A DNA stretch of 64,000 nucleotides from Hyphomicrobium sp. NDB2Meth4. Its GTDB lineage: Bacteria > Pseudomonadota > Alphaproteobacteria > Rhizobiales > Hyphomicrobiaceae. Below the pieces are notes generated by a model. That model made no database searches. It worked only from the letters and a program-made list of their open reading frames with translations, and was not told the DNA's origin. Positions within the stretch are counted from its first letter, which is position 1, and each line of letters starts with the position of its first letter. Both the position numbers and the translations under genes were made by a program. The DNA is taken from positions 682,001 through 746,000 of the forward strand of contig NZ_FPEJ01000013.1 in the NCBI RefSeq assembly GCF_900117445.1, read 5' to 3'. Below are positions 56,502 to 64,000 of the stretch, piece by piece.

Positions 56502-56681
56502 ATGGAAAGGAAGATCAGAGGCGCTCAACAGGAGGATCAGCAAATGGCCGTGGGCCTAGACGAGCTGTCCGTTCACGCGGCTGGAGCGCCGATGGTCGTC
56601 CGGATTTGCCCGGGCGATAGCAGCCATATGGCATGCTCGCAGCCCGTATGCAAGTGCGGTGCAGCATCGACTTCGCTCTAA
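56502..56681 (+). CDS. Cys-rich small ORF (45 or 59 aa)
   Basis: A frame too short to stand out by length. ATG 56544 is preceded by AGGAGG with 8 bases spacing, giving a 45-residue protein; an in-frame ATG at 56502 would give 59. It ends at TAA 56681. The second half holds four Cys (ICPGDSSHMACSQPVCKCG), a spacing C-x8-C-x4-C-x-C that could bind a metal. It lies on the strand opposite both neighbours. No family is recognised; the strong ribosome-binding site is the main support. Confidence 0.4.
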   Translation: MERKIRGAQQEDQQMAVGLDELSVHAAGAPMVVRICPGDSSHMACSQPVCKCGAASTSL

Positions 56682-56685
56682 AGCG

Positions 56686-57027
56686 CTATTTGCAAGAGAT
56701 TCCAGTCACTTTTTCTAGTCCCCACCAAGCGTCCATCCGCTCATAGACCTTGCCCGTGGCCGTGATCTGTTGACCCGCATGGCACTTGCCGATGGCCGGC
56801 TTGGGCACTCCGGTGAGGAAGGTGAGGCAGTGGTCGGCCGCCGAATTGTCCAGCGTCACCCACACGGCTTTCGGATCGTCCTCCTCCGGCTCGATCGCAT
56901 CGATCTTGGCCGTGATAGTCATCTTCTCGCCGGCCTTGTCCTGCAGTTCGCGGTACTTGCATTCCCGCGCCGAAAGCGGACCGGCGGTGATCATCAGCAG
57001 CGATAGGCCGAGCAAAAAGAACCGCAC
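56686..57027 (-). CDS. Secreted hypothetical protein (113 aa)
   Basis: A signal peptide (FFLLGLSLLMITAGPLSA) is followed by a small beta-barrel-like domain with GEKMTITAKIDAIEPEEDD, a VWVTLDNSAADHCLTF strand and GQQITATGKVYER. Three Cys are present. The start is GTG 57027 or TTG 57039; no ATG is in frame. OB-like folds of this size occur in periplasmic proteins. Function unknown. Confidence 0.6.
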   Translation of the reverse strand: MRFFLLGLSLLMITAGPLSARECKYRELQDKAGEKMTITAKIDAIEPEEDDPKAVWVTLDNSAADHCLTFLTGVPKPAIGKCHAGQQITATGKVYERMDAWWGLEKVTGISCK

Positions 57028-57160
57028 GCCATCCCCCAAAGTTGCCTTTGCGACTCGGCGTTATCTGCTCCCAAGTCGAGCCCGAAGACAAGATTGGCGG
57101 GCCGGTCCACCGGCAGCTGATCGATTTCTTCTGTGAGCGTGTTGCCGGCAGCGCCCACAT

Positions 57161-58036
57161 TCAGTGGTCGCCGAACGAGATATCGACTTCCTCTCGCCCG
57201 AACACCTCGCGGATCGTCTGCGCAAGGCGTCGTGCTGGAGGCGGCGCACCGCGGCTTTCCACGAGTCGATATTCGAAAGGTGGCAGTTCTGGCAGACCCA
57301 GCTCACGCCCCACCTCCCTCATGCCGGGGCCAACGCCGCCTGCCGGTGCGACCGACACGCCCAATCCCGCCACGATCGCCGCATTGAGCCCCGTCACGCC
57401 GCTGCTCGTCAATGCAGCGGTCCACGAAATGCCGGCCCGATCGAGGGCCTCGATCGCAATGCGCCGCCAGTCGCAGCCGGGAGAGAAAAGCACGAGCGGC
57501 AACGCTTCGTCTGCCTGCCGCTGAAACTCGACACTCGCCACCCACACGCGTCCGTCTCGGCCCAGCAACGTCCCCGACGCGCCGTTGAGCTCCGTGTTGA
57601 CGACTGCCACGTCGAGGCGGCCCGCCTCGAACTCGCGTCGCATGTCCGGCCCCAATCCGATGTTGATTTCGAGTTGCACATTGGGATGCTGCCGGCGGAA
57701 GTGCGCCAGCAGCATCGACAGGTCCGCCGCGTCGAAATACTCGGGCGCACCAAACCGCACCTGACCGGTCATTTCCGCCTGGCCGAGCAATCCTTCGGCC
57801 TCCTTGTGCAGCGCTAAAATCCGGCGCGCGTAGCCGAGCAGCAGTTCTCCGTCCTGCGTCAGCGCCAGCTTGCGTGGATCGCGGTCGATCAGCTTGCGAC
57901 CCACCTGCTCCTCCAGCCGCTTGATCTGCAAGCTAATAGCCGACTGGGTAAGGTTGAGATGACCCGCCGCCCGCGTGAAGCTGCCGGTCTCGGCAATGGC
58001 GACCAGACTGCGAAGCTGTGCGGTGTCGAGGATCAT
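57161..58036 (-). CDS. LysR family transcriptional regulator
   Basis: A 291-residue regulator. The N-terminal winged HTH covers residues 1-60 (LRSLVAIAETGSFTRAAGHL in part, QSAISLQIKRLEEQVG), and the effector-binding domain covers 88-290 (GQVRFGAPEYFDAADL). It lies downstream of the DUF1326-DUF2182 pair with 33 bp between, same strand, and may be in the same transcript. Ligand unknown. Confidence 0.93.
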   Translation of the reverse strand: MILDTAQLRSLVAIAETGSFTRAAGHLNLTQSAISLQIKRLEEQVGRKLIDRDPRKLALTQDGELLLGYARRILALHKEAEGLLGQAEMTGQVRFGAPEYFDAADLSMLLAHFRRQHPNVQLEINIGLGPDMRREFEAGRLDVAVVNTELNGASGTLLGRDGRVWVASVEFQRQADEALPLVLFSPGCDWRRIAIEALDRAGISWTAALTSSGVTGLNAAIVAGLGVSVAPAGGVGPGMREVGRELGLPELPPFEYRLVESRGAPPPARRLAQTIREVFGREEVDISFGDH

Positions 58037-58069
58037 GCTGGGCGTTCTGTTGCTCTAGTTGCATCTCGC

Positions 58070-58840
58070 TCAAATTGAGCCGCGACAAATACTGGCGAGC
58101 GCTTCATCCGACAACCACACCTCACTGCCTGGGACCGCTAAGCACACTATGCCGAAGGCGACGAGCGCGACGCCGGTACCTTTGGCCAACACGTCCCCAT
58201 GCGGAGCGACCTTCTCGGCGATGACAATCAGGCTGATCGCTGCCATCCAGATCAAATTTGACATTCCTCCGATCCACACCAGCAGCATCAACAGCCAGCA
58301 GCAGCCAACGCAGAACGCTCCATGCCGCACGCCCAAAAGGAGCGCGCCGCGATAGCCCGGAGCAAAATTAGCCAAGAGGAAACCAAGTGGTGAGCGACAC
58401 TTCGAAATGCACACATGCTTCATCGGCGTGAGCTGATACAGCCCGGCCGCGATGAGAAACATGCCGCTGATGCGCGATCCGCTCAGCACCATGTGCGCAC
58501 CGATCAGCGCATGATCGCGCAATACGATCTGGGTCTCTGCGGCGACGACCGCGAACAACAGCCAAACGGCGAGATAACCCGCGATGAACGCCAGCACCGC
58601 TGCGCTCGGCCGCACGCTCTGATCCAGGCTCTCGATGATGCGGTCGTATGCACCGATCATCGGCAGCGCCGACGGCGTCATCATGCCGACAGTCATCGCC
58701 ACCCAGATCAGCATGACGTCCATGCGCGAGGCATCCGCTTGGTGCAGGGAAAACATCGCCGCCCAGGCGAAGATCGAAAGAGCCACGAGGCCGGCGATGA
58801 TGGGCGCCAGCCTCGCAGCGTCGTCGACGCGCGCGTGCAT
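58070..58840 (-). CDS. DUF2182 membrane protein
   Basis: A 256-residue integral membrane protein, about seven helices. GMMTPSALPM, MKHVCISKCRSPLGF and HGAFCVGCCW provide conserved Met, His and Cys that could bind a metal. The open frame reaching 59404 is a false N-terminal extension; ATG 58840 overlaps the stop of the DUF1326 gene by one base. DUF2182 proteins are found beside DUF1326 proteins; their function is not established. Confidence 0.88.
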   Translation of the reverse strand: MHARVDDAARLAPIIAGLVALSIFAWAAMFSLHQADASRMDVMLIWVAMTVGMMTPSALPMIGAYDRIIESLDQSVRPSAAVLAFIAGYLAVWLLFAVVAAETQIVLRDHALIGAHMVLSGSRISGMFLIAAGLYQLTPMKHVCISKCRSPLGFLLANFAPGYRGALLLGVRHGAFCVGCCWLLMLLVWIGGMSNLIWMAAISLIVIAEKVAPHGDVLAKGTGVALVAFGIVCLAVPGSEVWLSDEALASICRGSI

Positions 58841-59544
58841 CAAGCGCTCCGATACTGGAACGGCGAATAGCCGCCAGCGCGCCCCGAAAACTTCCAGTTC
58901 CAGTCGTAGTCCGTCAGCAGCACCTCGCCGGAGCGCGCGACAACCAGCGGGTTGCCTGGTGCCAATGCCAGCGGTTGCGCCGTAACGGTCGTCTCCGCGC
59001 CGCCCTGGCCTTTGATGGCTTCGAATGCGGCCCGCATCACACCCGGAATGAAGACGCTGCGCTTGCGCCCCTCGTACTGGTAGTCGATCGGCACGGACTT
59101 CACACCGAGAAAGCGTTCGAAGAAACTCGCCAGCGCCGCCGGATGCCCACCCGCCTTGCCGGTGTAGATGCGCTCCAGCGCGGAATGCTGCTCGGCCGTC
59201 GCGCGGTCGTCGATATACAGCGCGGCCAGCCACTTCACCTTCTGCATGTGTCCGCCAGCATGCGGGGCGATCGCCACATTTAGCCCGTCGAGGCTGACTG
59301 CTCCGTCCGATCCTTTGTCGATGCGCCAGGCATAGAGCACGTCGCAGTCGCCGTGACTGGGTGCACTTTCGAAGATGCATGGGCAAACGGTCTCGCAGCT
59401 GCACGCCTCGAAATAGCTGCCCGAGAGACTCCAGCCGCCTGCCGTCGGCGCTTCCGTCGCGCTGGCATCACCGCTCGCCACTTCGATCAGCGGAGCCGCA
59501 GCGACCAGAGCCGCCAGCGTCGTCACCACTTCCCTGCGATTCAT
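58840..59544 (-). CDS. DUF1326 protein, Cys-motif, Tat/Sec-like leader
   Basis: A 234-residue protein with an N-terminal RREVVTTLAALVAAAPLI leader (twin Arg at positions 3-4, possibly Tat). The DUF1326 motif is C-S-C-x3-C-P-C at Cys48, 50, 54 and 56. A His/Gly region APHAGGHMQK follows. GGGAGG precedes ATG 59544. Translationally coupled to the DUF2182 gene. A periplasmic metal-handling role is plausible from the Cys motif but not shown. Confidence 0.88.
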   Translation of the reverse strand: MNRREVVTTLAALVAAAPLIEVASGDASATEAPTAGGWSLSGSYFEACSCETVCPCIFESAPSHGDCDVLYAWRIDKGSDGAVSLDGLNVAIAPHAGGHMQKVKWLAALYIDDRATAEQHSALERIYTGKAGGHPAALASFFERFLGVKSVPIDYQYEGRKRSVFIPGVMRAAFEAIKGQGGAETTVTAQPLALAPGNPLVVARSGEVLLTDYDWNWKFSGRAGGYSPFQYRSA

Positions 59545-59744
59545 CAAATCCTCCCTTTTGTCGTCCGCTTCTTCGACGGCCGCTATTAGGAGGGGCGAGT
59601 GCGCAGATTTGGCCAGTTGAGTTTTGTCATCGTTGCGATGAGAAAAACTCGATTGCTTACATGGGGTCTGGCGGCAAGGTTCGGGCCGCTGCGGCGCGGA
59701 GCAAAATGCCCGCGGGCGAGCACTCAGCAGGGGAGAAATCGGGA

Positions 59745-60338
59745 ATGGCGAAGCTGGAATTCTGGTACGAGTTCGCCTCGACGTACTCCTACCTCACGGT
59801 CATGCGCATCGAAGAGCAGGCGGAAGCCGCGGGCGTAGAGATCGAATGGCGCCCTTTCCTTCTCGGCCCGATTTTCAAATCGCAAGGCTGGGACACATCG
59901 CCATTCAATCTGTTCCCCGCCAAGGGCCGCTACATGGTCCGCGATATCGAGCGCATCGCCAATGCTCGCGGACAGCCATTCCGCATGCCGCCGACCTTTC
60001 CGGTGAACGGCCTCAACGCCGCGCGCCTTGCGCTTTTGGGCGTGGCGGCCGGATGGTGCCCAGCTTTTACCCGATCCGTGTTCGCAGCCCAGTTCCAGCG
60101 CGGAGAGGACATCTCCCGGCCTGAAGTTCTCGTCGCCATCCTCGACGGCCTCGGCGTGGACCCCGCGGAGGCGACGGCAGCCGCGTGCTCCAATGCCAAC
60201 AAGCAGGCGCTACGCCTCCAGACCGAGGTCGCAATGCAGCGCGGCATTTTCGGCGCACCGAGCTTCATAACCAGCGACGGCGAGCTGTTCTGGGGCGACG
60301 ACCGGCTGGAGCAGGCCTTGGCATGGGCCCGCCGCTGA
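59745..60338 (+). CDS. 2-hydroxychromene-2-carboxylate isomerase-like DsbA-family protein
   Basis: A 197-residue thioredoxin-fold protein. The family motif FASTYSYL (residues about 10-17) carries the active-site Ser of glutathione-dependent HCCA isomerases, and GAPSFI holds the cis-Pro. HCCA isomerase acts in naphthalene-type degradation, but no other such genes are near, so the substrate may differ. ATG 59745 is used, after GGGGAGAAATCGGGA. Divergent from the DUF1326 gene by 200 bp. Confidence 0.9.
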   Translation: MAKLEFWYEFASTYSYLTVMRIEEQAEAAGVEIEWRPFLLGPIFKSQGWDTSPFNLFPAKGRYMVRDIERIANARGQPFRMPPTFPVNGLNAARLALLGVAAGWCPAFTRSVFAAQFQRGEDISRPEVLVAILDGLGVDPAEATAAACSNANKQALRLQTEVAMQRGIFGAPSFITSDGELFWGDDRLEQALAWARR

Positions 60339-60439
60339 CCAGCGCGCAATGCCGCATCGGGGAGCGACACTAAATGCCGATTGCGTGCGGCTGAGAAGCC
60401 GGTCTCTAATGTCCTCGCCAACAAGAAGCGAGGAAGCAC

Positions 60440-60850
60440 ATGCACTCGACCTCGACGGCCCTATGCGCGGCGTTTGCTCTTTCCATCGCGATGATGAGCG
60501 CGACGGAAGCAAAACCACTTCGCCTCATATCCACAAACGCACAAGCGCTCTCTGCCAAGGATGCCGGCATTCGCTACGGCGAGGCGGCGGGCGCAGTCCT
60601 CGTTTGCCAAAGCCTGCGCATTACTCCGCGCGTCGCTGAGTTGCGCGGGCGCTACCAGGGCGCCGACCTTGAAGAATTCGATGCCCAGGCCGGAAAGATC
60701 CTCAAGGCGTGGCAGGAGTCACTGAGCTGCCAGCACGCCAATGCGCCTGTCGATTGCATGATTTCCCAACGCTGGAGTTGCCAGCAGGCGCTCCGCGAGA
60801 TCGGGCCTAGTGGCACAGCCGTGCGCGGCCTAGTCGAGCCCAAGGAATAA
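60440..60850 (+). CDS. Secreted hypothetical protein (136 aa)
   Basis: A signal peptide (TALCAAFALSIAMMSATEA in part) is followed by a soluble helical domain with five Cys. It includes YGEAAGAVLVCQSLRITPRV in part, an EEFDAQAGKILKAWQESLSC helix in part and QRWSCQQALREIG. No family recognised. CGAGGAAG precedes the ATG. It lies 50 bp before another small secreted protein. Confidence 0.65.
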   Translation: MHSTSTALCAAFALSIAMMSATEAKPLRLISTNAQALSAKDAGIRYGEAAGAVLVCQSLRITPRVAELRGRYQGADLEEFDAQAGKILKAWQESLSCQHANAPVDCMISQRWSCQQALREIGPSGTAVRGLVEPKE

Positions 60851-60900
60851 CGCCTCTCCGCCTGATGCAACGCAAACGGCGTCTGCCGCGTTGTGTTGGC

Positions 60901-61191
60901 ATGATGCGTATGATGACCATTGCTGCGTGTTCGCTTGCCGCGCTCATCGCGGTGGGCAACCAGACGCGGGCCCAGCAGCCCCCGCATGACTTTACTCAGG
61001 ACACTCCTGCGCCGCCGGGCCTAATCGTGAAGGCGCCGCAGGAGAAGCACCGCATCACGCCCAAGCCGCAGCCGTTCCATCGTGAGGATATGCTCGGCTT
61101 GCCGACGAGTGGGCCAAAGGGGTTGAGGTTGTGTCCTGCGTCGCGGGTCGAGCAGCGCGACGAGGTTTGGTTCTCGCCTAGAGCGTGTTGA
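60901..61191 (+). CDS. Secreted hypothetical protein (96 aa)
   Basis: A signal peptide (MTIAACSLAALIAVGNQTRA after an initial Met-rich run) is followed by a Pro-rich, largely disordered mature part (TPAPPGLIVKAPQEKHR). Two Cys lie near the end. ATG 60901 is chosen; other Mets follow closely. Its end overlaps the 3' end of the convergent peroxidase gene by 14 bp. Function unknown. Confidence 0.55.
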   Translation: MMRMMTIAACSLAALIAVGNQTRAQQPPHDFTQDTPAPPGLIVKAPQEKHRITPKPQPFHREDMLGLPTSGPKGLRLCPASRVEQRDEVWFSPRAC

Positions 61192-62329
61192 GGAACGCGA
61201 CCAGTGCCGCTCGTTCGGGTGCCGTCAATTTGAACGGCCGCAGCTGAGGTGAGTTCTGACGCGCCGCCTCGAACAAAGGCGCCCTGTCGCCTTCCTCACG
61301 GCGCTCTTCTCTTACGCGCCCACCACCGCCTTCGTAAAATCCGACCACACCTCTGAGGTTGGGAATGATGCCATTGTGCATGTAAGGTGCGGTGACAGAT
61401 ACGTGCCTAAGCGTCGGCGTGCGGAAGTCCCCCGCGTCGATTGGATTGCCCGTCACACCGTAGCGCCCTAGATCCTCCATTTTCCGTCCAAAGAAGCTGA
61501 GGCCGATGTTGTGCACCTTGCCGTCGCTCAACAGCGGCCCGTTATGGCAGTTGGCGCAGCCCGCCTTGGTGCGGAAGAGGTGCAGCCCAAAGACTTCCTC
61601 GTCGGACAGGGCCTTCTGATCGCCAGCAGCAAAGCGATCGAAGCGCGTCTGGCGCTCGAGCGTTCGCTGGAACGCTGCAAGCGCGTTGACCACATCTGAA
61701 AGCTGGACGTCGTCGCGCCCGGTGATAGCCGAGAAGCGCGCGCGATAAGTTGTAACACCCGCGACGCGCTGGGCGACGCCCGCTAACTCCGCGTTGGCCA
61801 TCTCGCGCCCATCGCCGAGTGGACCTAGCGCCTGCTCTTCCAACGTCGCCGCGCGACCATCCCAGAACAGCGCATCCTTGTAGCCGACCGTGAACAGCGA
61901 CGGAGCGTTTCTGCGACCTTCAGCGCGCCCATGGCCAAACGACGTCGGCAAACCATCGCCCCAGCCGAGCCGCCGGTTGTGACAGCTCTGGCAGGCAAAG
62001 TGCCCCGACGCGGAAAGACGCGGGTCGTTGAACAGCTCGGCGCCAAGTTGGACGAGCTTCTGCTCCTTGCCCTCGGGACGCGGGAGAAGCCGCAGCGGCG
62101 CCATCTCGGTGAAGTTCGCACCGGGCAGGAGCAGCGGGCGTGGCCATGTCGCCGGCGTACCGGCGTAGAGCTTGCGCAGCTCCTTCAGCTCGCCCGGCGT
62201 CGGCACATCGGAAAGCTGCCGCCGATCCGCACGCATCAGCGAACCAACTACGGCCACCGCCAAAGCCGCAACGGCGGCGAGAGCCACCGCCCTCCCCGCC
62301 GACCCATCGAACATGGTCCGAAACGCCAT
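61178..62329 (-). CDS. Di-heme cytochrome c peroxidase / MauG-like protein
   Basis: A 383-residue periplasmic protein. A membrane anchor or signal segment (VALAAVAALAVAVVGSLM) is followed by two c-type heme motifs: CQSCH (Cys113, Cys116, His117) and CANCH (Cys258, Cys261, His262). Regions such as NAPSLFTVGYKDALFWDGR (in part), RTLERQTRFDRF and RTPTLRHVSVTAPYMHNG (in part) match bacterial cytochrome c peroxidases and MauG/MbnH-like enzymes. ATG 62329 overlaps the stop of the TonB-dependent receptor, so the two genes are one unit. Confidence 0.9.
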   Translation of the reverse strand: MAFRTMFDGSAGRAVALAAVAALAVAVVGSLMRADRRQLSDVPTPGELKELRKLYAGTPATWPRPLLLPGANFTEMAPLRLLPRPEGKEQKLVQLGAELFNDPRLSASGHFACQSCHNRRLGWGDGLPTSFGHGRAEGRRNAPSLFTVGYKDALFWDGRAATLEEQALGPLGDGREMANAELAGVAQRVAGVTTYRARFSAITGRDDVQLSDVVNALAAFQRTLERQTRFDRFAAGDQKALSDEEVFGLHLFRTKAGCANCHNGPLLSDGKVHNIGLSFFGRKMEDLGRYGVTGNPIDAGDFRTPTLRHVSVTAPYMHNGIIPNLRGVVGFYEGGGGRVREERREEGDRAPLFEAARQNSPQLRPFKLTAPERAALVAFLNTL

Positions 62330-64000
62330 CAAAACCTGAGTGCCGAACCGATGTAGTAGCTGCGCCCGATCACCCACGGGAAGTCATCTGAAGCGACCGC
62401 ATTGCCTTTGCTGTTAGTGATGTTGTTGACGTGGAACTCAATGGCGGCCTGCTCGGTCACGTTGATCTGTCCAGACGCATCGAGTAGCAGCGTCGCGCCG
62501 AACTTCCTGTCGTCATAGACATCATGGTCGATCCCGTACTCGTCAACATGCTGCTTTGTGGTGTCATAAACACCCTCGTAGCCGAGGTTCACTCCGGCGC
62601 TAAGATTCAACACCAGGGTGTTGTTGAACCAGACCGTCGATAGCGTCGAGCCTATGCGCACGGGTATGTCGAGGTTCCCTGTGACGGCTTGAAAGCCGGC
62701 GCGCGAATAGCTCGCATCGTTGTACCAAATAGGCTTGATGGTTGGATCGTCCTCGTCATCGAGGTATGCGCCGCGCGAAGCCGTCTGCTCAGACCACGTC
62801 ACCTGGCCGGTAATCGCCGCCGCATCTAGATAGAATGGCGTCTTCAACCGGTGCCACTCCTTCGTATACTCGGCGCTCGCCGACCTGTAGTTCCGCCACG
62901 CGTTGTTCGTCAAACGATAGCACTGACTGACCCCAGCCAATTCGCAGTCGTCACTTTCGAACTGGTCGCGCGAGTATCGCTCCAGATATTTGAGGCGCAA
63001 CTGTCCGCCCAAAAGTGGATCTTTGATGCGTACTGCACCTGTGTACTCGTCGTCATACGGCGTATTGAGGCCCGCGGCCTGATAACGGATTAGCTCGTTC
63101 GCATAGCTTTGATAGATATACGGCACACCGTTCGCGTCGTGCTTCCGCACCACGGTGTATCCGCGCGACTGCTTGTCGCGAATAGCGTAGTAAAGAGTTT
63201 CGCCGAGGTAGTACCGGTTATAGCCGCCCGTAAAGCTGAGCCCCTCAAACGGCGTGACAGTTCCCGCTAGACGCGGAGCCAGATTGATGTTCTCAAAATA
63301 GTCGTCGTAGTCCACGCGAAGACCAGCTCTTACATTAAACCATCTCCAAGTCTGGTCGATCTCAGCAAATGTGTGCGCCGCGGCAACCTTTGCGGTCACG
63401 TCGTACTTTTCGTACAGCGTATAGCGACCAGCATACTGCTCTGCATCGCACATTGTATCAGATGGATCGCAATTGATCGCCGACACGACAGGTGAGGTGC
63501 CCCCCGTCGTCTGATAAGAAGACGGGTAGCTTGCAACTGCCATCGAGCCTACGAAATAGTAGTCTTCAAGACGCGCACGACGCCCCTCATACTGTTTGAG
63601 CTCCGCACCCAACTTGAAGCTACCTAACAAAAGATCACCGTCGACTTTCGCCTGCGCGCCGTAATCCGTCTGGCCCTGAAGCTTGTTGCCGTAACCGCCC
63701 TCTCTGCAACTGAACTGGACGCTGCTCTGATCGGCCTGTGTAAGATCCATGCCTCGACACCAATCGTCGTGGAGGGTCGTATCGTACCAGGTGCTCCAGG
63801 TCCCCGTTGCAGCATTGTATGTTTTGCGACGCTGGTTCAGCCAATTGTAGGTCGTGTTCCCGCCAGATGTGTTGAGCGTTTCACTGGTGTTGTAGAATGC
63901 GCGAGCCTCGAGTTTCGCCCGGCCCAGCCCCACAGAATCCACGCGCACGCCTGCTAAGTCACGCTCCAGCTTAAGCTGCGAGGTCGTGCTATCCGTTTGC
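62329..64000 (-). CDS. TonB-dependent receptor, C-terminal part (partial)
   Basis: An open frame entering from the right edge and stopping at 62329, about 556 residues. It is a run of alternating strands with Tyr, Asn and Asp-rich loops and ends with YYIGSALRF, whose last Phe is the usual end of outer-membrane barrels. This is the barrel of a TonB-dependent receptor; the plug domain would lie outside the window. It is coupled to the di-heme peroxidase. The GTG at 63948 is not the real start. Substrate unknown: iron or copper chelates are possible. Confidence 0.85.
   Translation of the reverse strand, partial: QTDSTTSQLKLERDLAGVRVDSVGLGRAKLEARAFYNTSETLNTSGGNTTYNWLNQRRKTYNAATGTWSTWYDTTLHDDWCRGMDLTQADQSSVQFSCREGGYGNKLQGQTDYGAQAKVDGDLLLGSFKLGAELKQYEGRRARLEDYYFVGSMAVASYPSSYQTTGGTSPVVSAINCDPSDTMCDAEQYAGRYTLYEKYDVTAKVAAAHTFAEIDQTWRWFNVRAGLRVDYDDYFENINLAPRLAGTVTPFEGLSFTGGYNRYYLGETLYYAIRDKQSRGYTVVRKHDANGVPYIYQSYANELIRYQAAGLNTPYDDEYTGAVRIKDPLLGGQLRLKYLERYSRDQFESDDCELAGVSQCYRLTNNAWRNYRSASAEYTKEWHRLKTPFYLDAAAITGQVTWSEQTASRGAYLDDEDDPTIKPIWYNDASYSRAGFQAVTGNLDIPVRIGSTLSTVWFNNTLVLNLSAGVNLGYEGVYDTTKQHVDEYGIDHDVYDDRKFGATLLLDASGQINVTEQAAIEFHVNNITNSKGNAVASDDFPWVIGRSYYIGSALRF

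Noticed and set aside
58070-59404. Long fusion-like frame joining DUF2182 to an Arg-rich N-terminus
   Set aside because: The extra N-terminal 188 residues are the out-of-frame reading of the DUF1326 gene; the coupled ATG at 58840 is the start.

Overview
The window is a stretch of a GC-rich alphaproteobacterial chromosome. Gene order (rpsF-rpsR-DUF2232-rplI-dnaB-alr-radA-cvpA-purF; fabD-fabG-acpP-fabF-mltG-yicC-gmk; lptF-lptG-lptD-surA-pdxA-rsmA) and the presence of LptD/SurA, an LPS-type envelope and FASII genes fit Hyphomicrobiales (a Hyphomicrobium-like organism is my guess; genus not provable from sequence alone).

Region 1 (1-7673) is an integrated mobile element abutting the 3' end of a tRNA-Ser(UGA) gene (7674-7763). 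From the tRNA inward, all on the minus strand, it carries a DUF4102-type tyrosine integrase, a translationally coupled unknown gene, an AlpA/excisionase-type HTH protein, a strong bidirectional terminator, a RepA-like AAA ATPase and two different small-terminase-type DNA-binding proteins. No large terminase, portal or capsid gene is seen. Beyond these lie cargo genes (a RhuM-family protein and two small unknown proteins), a 9-bp inverted repeat, a remnant of a UvrD-type helicase and the C-terminus of a phage tape-measure-like protein running off the left edge. The layout resembles a phage satellite (PICI-like) more than a complete prophage.

Region 2 (7.9-25.6 kb) is core: rlpA and a D,D-carboxypeptidase (cell wall), then an overlapping chain tmk-holB-metG-tatD-PhnP-like hydrolase on the plus strand; on the minus strand an SDR, purF, cvpA, radA, alr, dnaB, rplI, DUF2232, rpsR, rpsF. 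S6 has an unusual long RGG/GGR tail.

Region 3 (26-29.7 kb) is accessory: a HAF-repeat autotransporter and several small unknown genes. Region 4 (29.8-36.7 kb) is the fatty-acid cluster fabD-fabG-acpP-fabF followed by mltG, yicC and gmk. Region 5 (36.7-39.3 kb) holds two tandem, paralogous secreted alpha/beta hydrolases. Region 6 (39.3-49.9 kb) contains a YqhA protein, the envelope cluster rsmA-pdxA-surA-lptD-lptG-lptF (minus strand) and divergent pepA.

Region 7 (50-64 kb) is mixed: membrane proteins, mazG, a small secreted Cys/Trp/Arg-rich peptide, an APC permease, a DEAD-box helicase with a long low-complexity tail, a 45-59-residue Cys-rich small ORF, a LysR regulator, a DUF1326-DUF2182 pair, an HCCA-isomerase-like protein, small secreted proteins, a di-heme peroxidase and a TonB-dependent receptor cut by the right edge. 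No rRNA, CRISPR array or intact IS element was seen; tRNA-Ser is the only tRNA recognised.
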